A model generated the notes under the pieces. It saw only the letters and a list, made by a program, of their open reading frames with translations, was not told where the DNA came from and did not search any database. A program made the position numbers and the translations under genes. This document shows, one piece after another, positions 34,139 to 42,426 of a DNA stretch of 49,652 nucleotides (positions are counted from its first letter, which is position 1; each line of letters opens with the position of its first letter). This DNA is from JAAYCI01 sp964369525 (GTDB taxonomy: Bacteria; Bacillota; Clostridia; Oscillospirales; Ruminococcaceae), in contig CAYJEW010000010.1 of assembly GCA_964369525.1 (NCBI GenBank), forward strand, positions 1 through 49,652, given 5' to 3'.

Positions 34139-34534
34139 TTAAATCCTGTTACCTTGAGCGTTTTGTTGTTCTAAAATAGCCGTGGCCATGGCAAGGCCGG
34201 CCTCGTGGGTTATAGAAAGATGGGCTGTGATGCCGTTTTGCTCGCAGTACTCTTGCGCTTTGCCTGAAAGCAGATAGTATGGCTGGCCGCTTGTGGCACG
34301 CAGCACGGCTATGCTGCTAAGCGCAAAGCTACCAAGGCCCACGCCTGCCGCCTTCAAAAATGCCTCTTTTGCGGCAAAGTTTGCCGCCGCTGTACTGTGC
34401 AGTTTTGCGCCTGACGCCGCCGCAAGCATCTGCTGTTCCTGCTCTGAATATACCCGCTGCAAAAACTGCTCATTTTTTAAGCTTTTTTCCATACGGGATA
34501 TCTGCACGCAGTCTATGCCAATTCCTACAAGCAT
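34139..34534 (-). CDS. acpS: Holo-[acyl-carrier-protein] synthase
   Basis: The 131-aa protein begins MLVGIGIDCVQISRME (metal-binding aspartate) and has FAAKEAFLKAAGVGLG, the AcpS/phosphopantetheinyl-transferase signature, and SITHEAGLAMA near the end. It loads the 4'-phosphopantetheine arm of CoA onto ACP for fatty-acid synthesis. The ribosome site is AGAGG. It is transcribed divergently from the pheST T-box leader. Confidence 0.96.
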   Translation of the reverse strand: MLVGIGIDCVQISRMEKSLKNEQFLQRVYSEQEQQMLAAASGAKLHSTAAANFAAKEAFLKAAGVGLGSFALSSIAVLRATSGQPYYLLSGKAQEYCEQNGITAHLSITHEAGLAMATAILEQQNAQGNRI

Positions 34535-34582
34535 TTGCCTACCTCTTTTTGTTTTTTTGTATTATCCCACGCGCGGCGGTAC

Positions 34583-34611
34583 TTGTCAAAAAAAACAGTA
34601 AGTGGTATACT
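34583..34611 (+). promoter_or_regulatory. Promoter of the pheST T-box leader
   Basis: TTGTCA (34583-34588), 17-nt spacer, TATACT (34606-34611), just upstream of the T-box RNA. Confidence 0.8.
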
Positions 34612-34617
34612 TTTTGT

Positions 34618-34942
34618 CAAACGCGTTGACGAAGCAAAGTAGCCGTTTTGTGGCGTCTATAGAGAAAAGGGCCTTGGCTGAAAGCCCTTTGCCGCCACTA
34701 CGTGCGAAGTTCCCTTCTAAGCGGTTTGGCCGAACATGCGCCCCTGCGCACAATAAGCCAAAACGGGTCCTCCCGTTACAGGGGTGGTGTTTGCTACGAG
34801 GTATATTAAAGAGCCTTATCTGCAAGCACTAAAAGGGTTTGTGCCATGTTTGGCCACAAAAACTCGGGTGGTACCGCGGAGCTACGCTTCGTCCCGTGTA
34901 TTCGGGGCGGAGCTTTATTTTATTTTAAAGGGCGTGACAGAT
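34618..34942 (+). ncRNA. T-box riboswitch controlling pheST
   Basis: The leader carries the universal T-box core TGGTACCGCGG (34869-34879), which pairs with the uncharged tRNA acceptor end. A terminator follows directly: stem CGTCCC / GGGGCG inside AGCT / AGCT, then a T-rich tract up to about 34925. Stem I features are present (AGTA near 34640, AGAG, and the distal GGCTGAAAGCC region). The likely specifier triplet is TTC (34710-34712) in the context GAAG-TTC-CC, matching tRNA-Phe. When tRNA-Phe is uncharged, antitermination should allow pheST transcription. Confidence 0.93.
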
Positions 34943-35965
34943 ATGAAGCAGGCGTTACAAGAGATAAAAACTACTGCGGCGGAGCTTATTGCCGCTGCTG
35001 CCGATACGGCAGAACTTGAGGCGCTTAGGGTGCGGTATCTTGGCAAAAAAGGTGAGCTTACCGCAATACTAAAACAGATGGGAGCACTAAGTGCAGAAGA
35101 GCGGCCGGCCATGGGTGCTTTGGCAAATACCGTGCGCGAAGAGCTGAGCGAGGCTATGCAAAAACGTACGGGCGAGCTTGCCGGCGCGGCGCAGGCACAA
35201 AGGCTTGCAAACGAAACTATAGATGTAACACTTCCCGGCAAGGTGCCTACGCTTGGCGGGCGGCACCCGCTTGACCGTGTGCTGGCAGAGATGAGCCAGA
35301 TATTTTTAGGCATGGGTTTCGACGTAGTTACAGGGCCTGAGATTGAGTACGACAAGTATAATTTTGAGATGCTAAACATGCCAAAAAGCCACCCTGCACG
35401 CGACACGCAGGATACATTTTACATTACTGAAAACATTCTACTGCGCACGCAAACCAGCCCAATGCAGATACGCACCATGCTGGAGAGCACGCCGCCTATA
35501 CGCATTATATGCCCCGGGCGGGTGTATCGCTCGGACCCTGCCGACGCCACCCATTCACCCCTATTTAACCAAATTGAGGGGCTGGCGGTGGACGAGGGCA
35601 TCACGTTTACCGACCTGAAAGGCACGCTGGATTTATTTATTAAAAAGCTATACGGCTCTAGCACAAAAACACGTTTTAGGCCACACCACTTTGCCTACAC
35701 AGAGCCAAGCGCCGAGATGGACATGAGCTGTTTTAAGTGTGGCGGCAAAGGCTGTTCTATGTGCAAGCAGGAGGGCTGGATAGAGATACTTGGGTGTGGA
35801 ATGGTGCACCCCACCGTACTGCGCAACTGCGGCATTGACCCGCAGAAGTATTCCGGCTTTGCGTTTGGTGTTGGGCTGGAGCGCATTACCATGATGCGCT
35901 ACGGTATAGACGATATTAGGCTACTATATGAAAACGACCTGCGCTTTTTGCGGCAGTTCAGCTAA
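34943..35965 (+). CDS. pheS: Phenylalanine--tRNA ligase alpha subunit
   Basis: The 340-aa catalytic subunit has an N-terminal coiled coil (about 1-85), then class II motifs: HPLDRVLAEMSQIFLGMGF, FNMPKSHPARDTQDTF-type motif, PIRIICPGRVYRSDPADATHSP (motif 2) and FGVGLERITMMRYGIDDIR (motif 3). Two CxxC pairs (CFKCGGKGCSMC) lie in the middle. The start at 34943 gives the family length; frame-open sequence upstream belongs to the T-box. It is followed by pheT after 14 nt. Confidence 0.97.
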   Translation: MKQALQEIKTTAAELIAAAADTAELEALRVRYLGKKGELTAILKQMGALSAEERPAMGALANTVREELSEAMQKRTGELAGAAQAQRLANETIDVTLPGKVPTLGGRHPLDRVLAEMSQIFLGMGFDVVTGPEIEYDKYNFEMLNMPKSHPARDTQDTFYITENILLRTQTSPMQIRTMLESTPPIRIICPGRVYRSDPADATHSPLFNQIEGLAVDEGITFTDLKGTLDLFIKKLYGSSTKTRFRPHHFAYTEPSAEMDMSCFKCGGKGCSMCKQEGWIEILGCGMVHPTVLRNCGIDPQKYSGFAFGVGLERITMMRYGIDDIRLLYENDLRFLRQFS

Positions 35966-35979
35966 GGGGGGCAGTAAAC

Positions 35980-38385
35980 ATGAAGTTACCGATAAAATGG
36001 CTAAAAACTTACGCAGACTTTACTGCTACGCCACATGAATTTGCCGAGCGTATGACCATGAGCGGCAGTAAAGTGGAAAAATGGGAGAGCGAAGCCGACA
36101 GCATGGAAAATGTTGTTATCGGCAAGGTTATAAAGCTTGAGCGCCACCAAAATTCTGACCATCTATGGATATGTCAGGTGGATGTGGGTAGTGAAGTGCT
36201 ACAGATTGTGACCGGAGCGCAGAACCTAAAAGAGGGCGATTTGTGCCCTGTGGCACTGCACGGCGCAAAGCTACCTAACGGCACAGAGATTCGCCGCGGC
36301 AAGCTACGCGGCGAAGAGAGCTGCGGCATGCTATGCAGCCTGCCTGAGCTTTTACTTAGCGAAAACGACTTCCCTCACGCCACGGCCGATGGCATACTTG
36401 TGCTGGATGAAGACGCACCGCTTGGCAGCGACGCCGCCACCGCTCTTGGCATGGACGATGTTGTGGTGGAGTTTGAGATTACACCAAACCGCCCTGATTG
36501 TTTGTCGGTTAGAGGGCTTGCGCGTGAGGTTGGGGCAACATTTGAGGTGCCGTTTACAGCACAGCCGCCTGTTATGCCAGGCGGCGAGGGCGATGTGGGC
36601 GAGCATCTGGCTGTTAAGGTAGAAGCCACAGACACCTGCATGCGTTATTCGGCAGCTATGGTGAAAAATGTACGCATAAAGCCAAGCCCAAAATGGATGC
36701 GCGAGCGGCTACGCGGCGCAGGCGTGAGACCTATAAATAACATTGTGGACATTACCAACTACGTTATGCTGGAGTATGGCCAGCCTATGCATGCGTTTGA
36801 TTATGCGTATGTAAACGGCGGGCGCATTACCGTGCGCAATGCTAAAGACGGCGAAGAGATTGTTACACTGGATGGTATCACCCGCAAGCTGGACACTGAC
36901 ATGATGGTTATTGCCGACGAGAAGGGGCCTATTGCGCTAGCTGGCATTATGGGCGGCGAATATTCCGGCGTGTATGACAGCACAAACATGGTGGTGTTTG
37001 AGGTTGCGGCGTTTGACGGGCCCAGCGTGCGTGCTACCTCACGGCGGCTAATGCTACGCACCGAGAGCAGTACCCGATTTGAAAAAGGGCTTGACCCAAA
37101 CCTTGCAAGCGATGCGATGGCAAGGGCACTGCAGCTTGTGGCAGAGCTGGACGCAGGCGATATTATTGGTGGAGCTTTAGACGACTATGCTGCACCACGA
37201 ACCGCACGCACCATCCCGTTTGAGCCGCAAGAGATAAGCCGACTGCTTGGGGTGGACATACCTAAAGCCGACATGATTAAAATTTTGGAGCCGCTTGAAA
37301 TAACGGTGCAGGACGACCTTGTGCACCTGCCCACATACAGGGACGACATTGCGCTTAGCTGTGACATTGCCGAAGAGCTGGCACGCTTTACCGGATACAA
37401 CAACCTGCCCTCTACCCTACTGCACGGCTCGGCCTCTGCGCGCCCAACCGAGCGCCAAGAGTTTGACGGCTTATGCGTGGACACTCTTATTGGGTGCGGA
37501 TTTTGGCAGTGCCAAACATTTAGTTTTTACAGCCCAAAAGAGCTGGACATGATTGCGCTGGCTGAAAACGACACGCTGCGCAATGTTGTGCGCATATCTA
37601 ACCCGCTGGGTGAAGAAACATCTATTATGCGCACAACGGCACTGCCCAGCATAATGCAGGTGGCGGCACGCAACTGGGCATCTAGGGCCGAGAGCTGCGC
37701 TGTGTTTGAGCGTGCTACCGAGTACCTGCCCACCGAAGACGACGCCGCACTGCCGCACGAGCAAACACAGCTGGTGTTTGCAGCATATGGCGAGGGCTGG
37801 GACTACTTTGGCATTAAAGGCGTTGTGCAACAGCTACTATCCACAGCGCGCATTACTAATTGGAACGTACAGCCGAATACGGCGCGCTCCTCGTTCCACC
37901 CCGGGCGCTGTGCTGATATATTTGTGACGCTACCTGCGCAAGGCGAACAACCACCCAAAACGGTACTGCTTGGCCATCTTGGCGAGGTGCACCCAGACGT
38001 ATGCGCAAACTACGACATTAAAACCAAAGTTGTGGCGGCCAGCCTATCGCAAGACGTGTTGTTTGCCGCCAGAGGCGGTACGCCGCAGTTTGTGCATCTG
38101 CCAAAGTTCCCCGCCATTACGCGCGACCTTGCGCTGGTTGCAGACAATGCCACGCCTGCGGCGAGCATTGAGGCCACCATTCGTGCCGCAGGTGGAAAAC
38201 GGCTGGAGAGCATTAGTTTATTTGATGTGTATACCGGCGATAACATAGAAAAAGGCAAAAAAAGCCTTGCGTACAGCCTTGTAATGCGCAGTGCCGACAG
38301 CACACTAACCGACGCAGACGCAGACACCGCTGTGAAAAAGATACTTGCGGCGCTAGAAGCTATGGATGTTGTGCTACGCAGTTAG
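35980..38385 (+). CDS. pheT: Phenylalanine--tRNA ligase beta subunit
   Basis: The 801-aa subunit has the N-terminal EMAP-like tRNA-binding domain (about 40-150, VIGKVIKLERHQNSDHLWICQVDVG), the B3/B4 editing domain (about 215-380), the B5 DNA-binding-like domain, the inactive class II core and a C-terminal anticodon-binding FDX-ACB domain (about 705-800, KFPAITRDLALVAD). It forms the alpha2beta2 synthetase with PheS and removes mischarged Tyr-tRNA. Full length, no frameshift seen. Confidence 0.97.
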   Translation: MKLPIKWLKTYADFTATPHEFAERMTMSGSKVEKWESEADSMENVVIGKVIKLERHQNSDHLWICQVDVGSEVLQIVTGAQNLKEGDLCPVALHGAKLPNGTEIRRGKLRGEESCGMLCSLPELLLSENDFPHATADGILVLDEDAPLGSDAATALGMDDVVVEFEITPNRPDCLSVRGLAREVGATFEVPFTAQPPVMPGGEGDVGEHLAVKVEATDTCMRYSAAMVKNVRIKPSPKWMRERLRGAGVRPINNIVDITNYVMLEYGQPMHAFDYAYVNGGRITVRNAKDGEEIVTLDGITRKLDTDMMVIADEKGPIALAGIMGGEYSGVYDSTNMVVFEVAAFDGPSVRATSRRLMLRTESSTRFEKGLDPNLASDAMARALQLVAELDAGDIIGGALDDYAAPRTARTIPFEPQEISRLLGVDIPKADMIKILEPLEITVQDDLVHLPTYRDDIALSCDIAEELARFTGYNNLPSTLLHGSASARPTERQEFDGLCVDTLIGCGFWQCQTFSFYSPKELDMIALAENDTLRNVVRISNPLGEETSIMRTTALPSIMQVAARNWASRAESCAVFERATEYLPTEDDAALPHEQTQLVFAAYGEGWDYFGIKGVVQQLLSTARITNWNVQPNTARSSFHPGRCADIFVTLPAQGEQPPKTVLLGHLGEVHPDVCANYDIKTKVVAASLSQDVLFAARGGTPQFVHLPKFPAITRDLALVADNATPAASIEATIRAAGGKRLESISLFDVYTGDNIEKGKKSLAYSLVMRSADSTLTDADADTAVKKILAALEAMDVVLRS

Positions 38386-38449
38386 CCTAAATCCGCAGTT
38401 ATGGTATTTGGCTAAGGCTTTGAATTATCCACTTTTACCCAGAGGACTG

Positions 38450-38478
38450 TTGCTTTTTTAGTGATTTTGCGCTATACT
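38450..38478 (+). promoter_or_regulatory. Candidate promoter for ireB
   Basis: TTGCTT (38450-38455), 17-nt spacer, TATACT (38473-38478), 45 bp before the ireB start. Confidence 0.55.
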
Positions 38479-38523
38479 TGTAATTGATAATAACTGTATA
38501 CTACGCCACAGGGAGGGAAAAAT

Positions 38524-38775
38524 ATGAGCGACTCTACTATGACCACCATCTTCTCGGTACATGACGACAAAGATAAAGAGATTCGCCAGATTCTAACCGA
38601 AGTTTATGCGGCACTGAAACAAAAAGGGTACAATCCAATTAACCAAATTGTTGGATATATCCTATCGGAAGACCCCACCTACATCACCACGTTTAGCGGA
38701 GCGCGCACAAAAATTTGCAAGGTAGACCGCGACGACATTTTGCAAGCGCTGGTAAAACACTATCTAGGCGAATAA
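38524..38775 (+). CDS. ireB: IreB-family regulatory phosphoprotein (UPF0297)
   Basis: The 83-aa protein has the typical TIFSVHDDK start, EVYAALKQKGYNPINQIVGYILSEDPTYIT core and KICKVDRDDILQALVKHYL end. In Enterococcus, IreB is phosphorylated near its N-terminus by the PASTA kinase IreK and lowers cephalosporin resistance. The N-terminal threonines needed for this exist here (T5, T7, T8). It is usually followed by ruvX; here a different 94-aa gene follows. The ribosome site is GGGAGGG. Confidence 0.95.
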   Translation: MSDSTMTTIFSVHDDKDKEIRQILTEVYAALKQKGYNPINQIVGYILSEDPTYITTFSGARTKICKVDRDDILQALVKHYLGE

Positions 38776-38781
38776 ACCTCT

Positions 38782-38806
38782 TCTCCCGGCCATTTTGGTC
38801 GGGAGA
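38782..38806 (+). terminator. Hairpin after ireB
   Basis: Inverted repeat TCTCCCG / CGGGAGA with a GGCC / GGTC inner part. It lacks a good T-tract, so it may be a weak terminator or a transcript-end structure. Confidence 0.45.
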
Positions 38807-38821
38807 TGTTGTGTGTGGCAC

Positions 38822-38850
38822 TTGCATAAGCCGGCTTTATATTGTATTAT
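38822..38850 (+). promoter_or_regulatory. Promoter of the 94-aa gene
   Basis: TTGCAT (38822-38827), 17-nt spacer, TATTAT (38845-38850), 43 bp before the next start codon. Confidence 0.65.
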
Positions 38851-38893
38851 ATATAAATATCCATTTGCGTTTTTTAGTTCAGGAGGAGTTTTT

Positions 38894-39178
38894 ATGGCAT
38901 TTGAATCTAAGCTTAATTATAAAGGCAAGCCGTTGGTGCGCTGCAAAAATGAAATGTACTACGGCAATTTTTCAGACCCTTATGTTGTGTTTATGCAGGT
39001 TTTATCCACAAAACAAGAAGGCGGCCAAGAACTGCCCGATAAGATAAGTGTGATGCTGCTAAATACCGACACTTCGCTGTCGCCCAAAGATCGCATTGCA
39101 AAGCAGAGCGTTAAAAACGGCCTATACAATGCGCTGGATTTTGCGGGAATTTTGCTGGAGCGTTCGCTGGCAGGCTAG
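38894..39178 (+). CDS. Small conserved-looking protein of unknown function (94 aa)
   Basis: It begins MAFESKLNYKGKPLVRCKNEMYYGNFSDPYVV and ends with an amphipathic helix, KNGLYNALDFAGILLERSLAG. No signal peptide or membrane helix. It has a perfect AGGAGG ribosome site and its own promoter, so it is very likely real. The position directly after ireB is where many Firmicutes carry ruvX, but the sequence has no RuvX motifs. Function unknown; a cytoplasmic role is likely. Confidence 0.82.
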   Translation: MAFESKLNYKGKPLVRCKNEMYYGNFSDPYVVFMQVLSTKQEGGQELPDKISVMLLNTDTSLSPKDRIAKQSVKNGLYNALDFAGILLERSLAG

Positions 39179-39257
39179 TTTTACCGCTTTTTACTTATAT
39201 CCAATATGCATATTTATGCCATGAAGGCGCATTCAAAGCACTGTTTTCGCGTGGATG

Positions 39258-39329
39258 CTTTGGGCTGTCTTGGTGGCATTTTTGTGCCTTTGCGCAAGAG
39301 GGCTGAGCCAGCACAAAAACTCGCCAAAG
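39258..39329 (+). ncRNA. Possible structured leader upstream of the ECF S component
   Basis: Nested complementary segments occur in correct order: CTTTGG / CCAAAG (39258-39263 and 39324-39329), GCTG / CAGC, CTTG / CAAG and an inner GGCA / TGCC hairpin with a T-rich loop. Vitamin transporters of this class are often riboswitch-controlled. I cannot match it to the THF, TPP, FMN, cobalamin or preQ1 consensus from memory, so this is only a candidate. Confidence 0.35.
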
Positions 39330-39364
39330 GGTACATTATTTTTATTTTAAAAGGAGCTTTACCT

Positions 39365-39910
39365 ATGGACAGCAAAGCTAAAACCTCTAAGCATATAAAG
39401 AATATTGTTACTGCCGGGCTATGCCTTGCGCTTTGTATGCTTTTGCCGTTTCTTACAGGGCAGATACCCGAGATTGGGTCTATGCTCTCTCCCATGCACA
39501 TTCCTGTGCTATTGTGCGGCTTTTTATGTGGATGGAGGTATGCCGTACCTGTTGGCGCTGTGGCGCCGCTGCTGCGCTTTTTGTGGCTTGGCATGCCACC
39601 CCTTATGCCAACCGGCTTTGTTATGGTGTTTGAGCTTGCGGCATACGGGCTTTTTACTGCGATAATATACCACAAGCTTGCAAAAAAACCGCTGAACATA
39701 TACATCTCGCTTATTGCCGCAATGTTTTTAGGGCGGGTTGTGTGGGGCATTGTCTCTTATTTGGTGTTCACCTTTATGATTGGGGCGCCGTTTACTTTTG
39801 CAATGTTCTTATCCGGCGCGTTTGTGCTGGCCGTGCCCGGAATTATATGCCACATTTTGCTTATTCCGCCTGTTGTGATGGCGCTGCGCCGTGCAGGAAT
39901 AGCTGAATAA
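39365..39910 (+). CDS. ECF-transporter substrate-binding (S) component, substrate unknown
   Basis: The 181-aa protein has a basic N-terminus (MDSKAKTSKHIKNIV) and about six hydrophobic helices. The segment GSMLSPMHIPVLLCGFLCGWRY and the following APLLRFLWLGMPP are typical of S components that bind vitamins or related micronutrients and share an energising module (EcfA/A'/T) encoded elsewhere. No ABC genes are nearby. The ATG at 39365 has AAAAGGAG; an earlier in-frame start would lie inside the leader. It converges with rplL across a shared terminator. Confidence 0.85.
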   Translation: MDSKAKTSKHIKNIVTAGLCLALCMLLPFLTGQIPEIGSMLSPMHIPVLLCGFLCGWRYAVPVGAVAPLLRFLWLGMPPLMPTGFVMVFELAAYGLFTAIIYHKLAKKPLNIYISLIAAMFLGRVVWGIVSYLVFTFMIGAPFTFAMFLSGAFVLAVPGIICHILLIPPVVMALRRAGIAE

Positions 39911-39952
39911 GCACGCTATGATATCATTGAAATACAGTTGATTTTACAAAAT

Positions 39953-39986
39953 AAAAAACCACCGACGATTGTCGGTGGTTCTTTTG
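39953..39986. terminator. Bidirectional terminator between the ECF gene and rplL
   Basis: Perfect 10-bp stem AACCACCGAC / GTCGGTGGTT with a GATT loop, flanked by A- and T-runs on both strands. Confidence 0.9.
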
Positions 39987-39998
39987 TTTTGTGGTTGC

Positions 39999-40370
39999 TT
40001 ATTTGAGCTCGATTTTTGCGCCGTGCTCTTCCAGCTTTTTCTGCAAATCTTCAGCGTCTGCCTTAGATACGCCTTCTTTAACAGGCTTCGGAGCAGTGTC
40101 TACCAGCTCTTTAGCTTCTTTCAGGCCAAGACCTGTGATTTCTTTAACTGCTTTAATAACAGCCATTTTGTTGGGGCCAGCTTCGGCAAGAATTACGTCG
40201 AATTCGCTCTTCTCTTCTTCGCCGCCTGCTGCGGGCATTGCACCTGCCATCATTACAGGAGCTGCTGCCGATACACCGAATTTCTCTTCGATTGCTTTTA
40301 CAAGCTCGTTTAGTTCCAGCACGGTTAACTCTTCAACCGCTGCTACAATTTTTTCAATTTTGTCTGCCAT
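39999..40370 (-). CDS. rplL: 50S ribosomal protein L7/L12
   Basis: The 123-aa acidic stalk protein has an N-terminal dimerisation domain (MADKIEKIVAAVEELTVLELNELVKAIEEKFGV), an Ala-rich hinge and a C-terminal domain with EKSEFDVILAEAGPNKMAVIKAVKEITGLGLKEAKELVD. It recruits translation factors to the ribosome. It is preceded by rplJ and followed by a terminator and a convergent gene, not by rpoB as is common. Confidence 0.98.
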   Translation of the reverse strand: MADKIEKIVAAVEELTVLELNELVKAIEEKFGVSAAAPVMMAGAMPAAGGEEEKSEFDVILAEAGPNKMAVIKAVKEITGLGLKEAKELVDTAPKPVKEGVSKADAEDLQKKLEEHGAKIELK

Positions 40371-40428
40371 TGTATTTTATCCTCCATCGTTTATCTTTTG
40401 TTTTAGTTTGGTGTGAGCGGCAAGGCTG

Positions 40429-40944
40429 TTACGCCGCACCTTCTTCTGCTTTTTTCTCTGCAACTGCATTTAGGCCGACAGCCAACCCGCGTAGGTTGCC
40501 TGTGAGAGCACTAAGCAGCATGGATAGCAGGCCTTCGCGGCCAGGTAGTTTGCTGAGCGCTGTTACCTCATCTGCTGTGATAACCTTGCCGTCCATATAG
40601 CCGATTTTTACGCTGAATGCGCCTTTGCTTTTCTCTGCATATTTGCATAGAATGCGGGCAGCCGCCAGTGGGTCTTCGCCATTACACAGTGCTAGTGCTG
40701 TGCTACCGGAGAGCACGCTATCCATATCGTTGTAGGGAGTGTCTTGCACTGCTAGATGCATTATGGTGTTTTTTACCACACGGTATTCAACACCTGCCTC
40801 ACGCAGCTCACGGCGCAGTGCTGTGTCTTGCTCAACAGTGATACCGATATAGTCTACCACTACACCCGAAGTAGAGGAGCTAATCTTCTCGCGAAGTACA
40901 CTAACCTGCTCTTTCTTCTGCTCTAAAATCTTTTGACTTGGCAT
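40429..40944 (-). CDS. rplJ: 50S ribosomal protein L10
   Basis: The 171-aa protein has the typical SQKILEQKKEQVSVLREKI start, VVDYIGITVEQDTALRRELREAGVEYRVVKNTI middle and an Ala-rich C-terminus that binds L12 dimers. It anchors the stalk and, in Firmicutes, binds its own leader to repress synthesis. The predicted L10 leader lies directly upstream. Confidence 0.97.
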   Translation of the reverse strand: MPSQKILEQKKEQVSVLREKISSSTSGVVVDYIGITVEQDTALRRELREAGVEYRVVKNTIMHLAVQDTPYNDMDSVLSGSTALALCNGEDPLAAARILCKYAEKSKGAFSVKIGYMDGKVITADEVTALSKLPGREGLLSMLLSALTGNLRGLAVGLNAVAEKKAEEGAA

Positions 40945-40983
40945 TTTTTCTTAATTCACCTCACTCTGCTTTAAAAATATAAA

Positions 40984-41110
40984 ATGCCTTTTCCCTTACC
41001 GGGAAAAGGCATGGCTACACAATAAACGCGCCAACCTGTTTCTCGGCAGGACGAGGGGGCTACCCTCGGTTACAACCTTACGGTTTCCTGCTGTCTGTAA
41101 AACAGCAATA
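40984..41110 (-). ncRNA. L10 ribosomal-protein leader with attenuator
   Basis: On the minus strand the region contains the L10-leader hallmark CCTGCCGAG (near 41050) preceded by CAGCAGGAAACCGTAAGG. It ends in a strong attenuator: a 12-bp stem (40984-40995 with 41001-41012, ATGCCTTTTCCC on the plus strand) followed by TTTATATTTTT. Excess L10(L12) should favour termination before rplJ. Confidence 0.85.
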
Positions 41111-41136
41111 TTATTTTACCACAAGTTGCTTATTTG

Positions 41137-41847
41137 TCAAGCTTGTTGTGGTGCAGCTTGGTACTTTGTGCTGGAAAGACGCACGCCGGGGCCCATGGTG
41201 GAGGCAACGGTTGTGCTACGAATGTACTGGCCTTTTGCAGCCGAAGGCTTTGCTTTAACAATAGCCTCCATTACGGTGTTAAGGTTATCGTTTAGTTTTT
41301 CTGCGCCAAACGAAGCCTTGCCAATGGGTACATGGATGATGTTTGATTTATCGAGCCTATACTCAATTTTACCGGCTTTTGCCTCTGTAACAGCCTTGCC
41401 TACATCGGGGGTAACTGTGCCGGCTTTTGGGTTTGGCATAAGGCCCCTGGGGCCAAGCACCTTACCAAGACGGCCAACAAGACCCATCATGTCGGGGGTT
41501 GTAACAAGAACATCGAAGTCTACAAAGCCTTCGTTTTGAATTTTGTCCGCAAGCTCTTGCTCGCCTACCATCATTGCGCCTGCTTCTTCAGCCGCTTTTG
41601 CAGCATCGCCTTTAGCAATTGCAATAACACGCACATCTTTACCTGTGCCGTGTGGCAGAACAACTGCGCCACGAACCTGCTGGTCTGCATGGCGGCTGTC
41701 TACACCAAGGCGTACATGCAGCTCTATGGTCTCGTCGAACTTAGCTTTGGCGCTTGCGCATACAAGGCCCAAGGCCTCTTCGCTATCGTACAGCTTTGTG
41801 CGGTCGATTGTTTTGGCCGAATCGATATATTTTTTACCGTATTTCAT
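41137..41847 (-). CDS. rplA: 50S ribosomal protein L1
   Basis: The 236-aa protein has the KYGKKYIDSAKTIDR start, ETIELHVRLGVDSRHADQQVRGAVVLPHGTGK rRNA-binding domain and GLMPNPKAGTVTPDV motif. It forms the L1 stalk that moves E-site tRNA. It follows rplK after 14 nt, as in most bacteria. The end reads LSSTKYQAAPQQA, a slightly unusual Gln-Ala tail. Confidence 0.98.
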   Translation of the reverse strand: MKYGKKYIDSAKTIDRTKLYDSEEALGLVCASAKAKFDETIELHVRLGVDSRHADQQVRGAVVLPHGTGKDVRVIAIAKGDAAKAAEEAGAMMVGEQELADKIQNEGFVDFDVLVTTPDMMGLVGRLGKVLGPRGLMPNPKAGTVTPDVGKAVTEAKAGKIEYRLDKSNIIHVPIGKASFGAEKLNDNLNTVMEAIVKAKPSAAKGQYIRSTTVASTMGPGVRLSSTKYQAAPQQA

Positions 41848-41861
41848 TATTATTTTCCCCC

Positions 41862-42287
41862 TTAATCCACTACCGTAATACCCATGCTGCGGCAGGTGCC
41901 CGCAATCATGCTTACGGCGGTTTCTAGGCTAGCAGCGTTAAGATCGGCCATTTTTGTGTTGGCAATCTCTTCCAGCTGGGAGCGTTTAAGGGTGGCTACT
42001 TTCTCTTTGTTGGGAACACCGCTGGCTTTTTCAAGCCCTGCTGCTTTTTTGATTAGTGTGGATGCAGGCGGGGTTTTGGTGATGAACGAGAAAGAGTGGT
42101 CGGCATACACAGTGATAACAACGGGGATAAGGTACCCTGCGTCTTTAGCTGTGCGCTCGTTGAACTCTTTGGTGAAAGACATGATGTTTACACCATGCTG
42201 GCCCAGTGCAGGACCTACCGGCGGTGCCGGGGTGGCCTTTCCGGCCGGTATTTGGAGCTTGATGTATCCAATTACCTTTTGTGCCAT
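41862..42287 (-). CDS. rplK: 50S ribosomal protein L11
   Basis: The 141-aa protein begins VIGYIKLQIPAGKATPAPPVGPALGQHGVNIM, with the proline-rich N-terminal domain that binds thiostrepton-type antibiotics, and ends with KMADLNAASLETAVSMIAGTCRSMGI, the rRNA-binding domain. The ribosome site is GGAGG. It is followed by rplA. Confidence 0.98.
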   Translation of the reverse strand: MAQKVIGYIKLQIPAGKATPAPPVGPALGQHGVNIMSFTKEFNERTAKDAGYLIPVVITVYADHSFSFITKTPPASTLIKKAAGLEKASGVPNKEKVATLKRSQLEEIANTKMADLNAASLETAVSMIAGTCRSMGITVVD

Positions 42288-42426
42288 AATATTTACCTCC
42301 TATTGTGGTGTGTCGCGGATGGTTAAGATTTCCATCCTCCCACGGGCAGGCAGCGCCCACCCTTCAAAACCAGCAAAAACGCAGAACGCTTTGTGCTGAA
42401 TTTTAACAATTTTAAAACATGCAAGG

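Noticed and set aside
39258..39329. Assignment of the ECF leader to a known riboswitch class
   Set aside because: No consensus core (THF, TPP, FMN, cobalamin, preQ1) could be recognised by eye.
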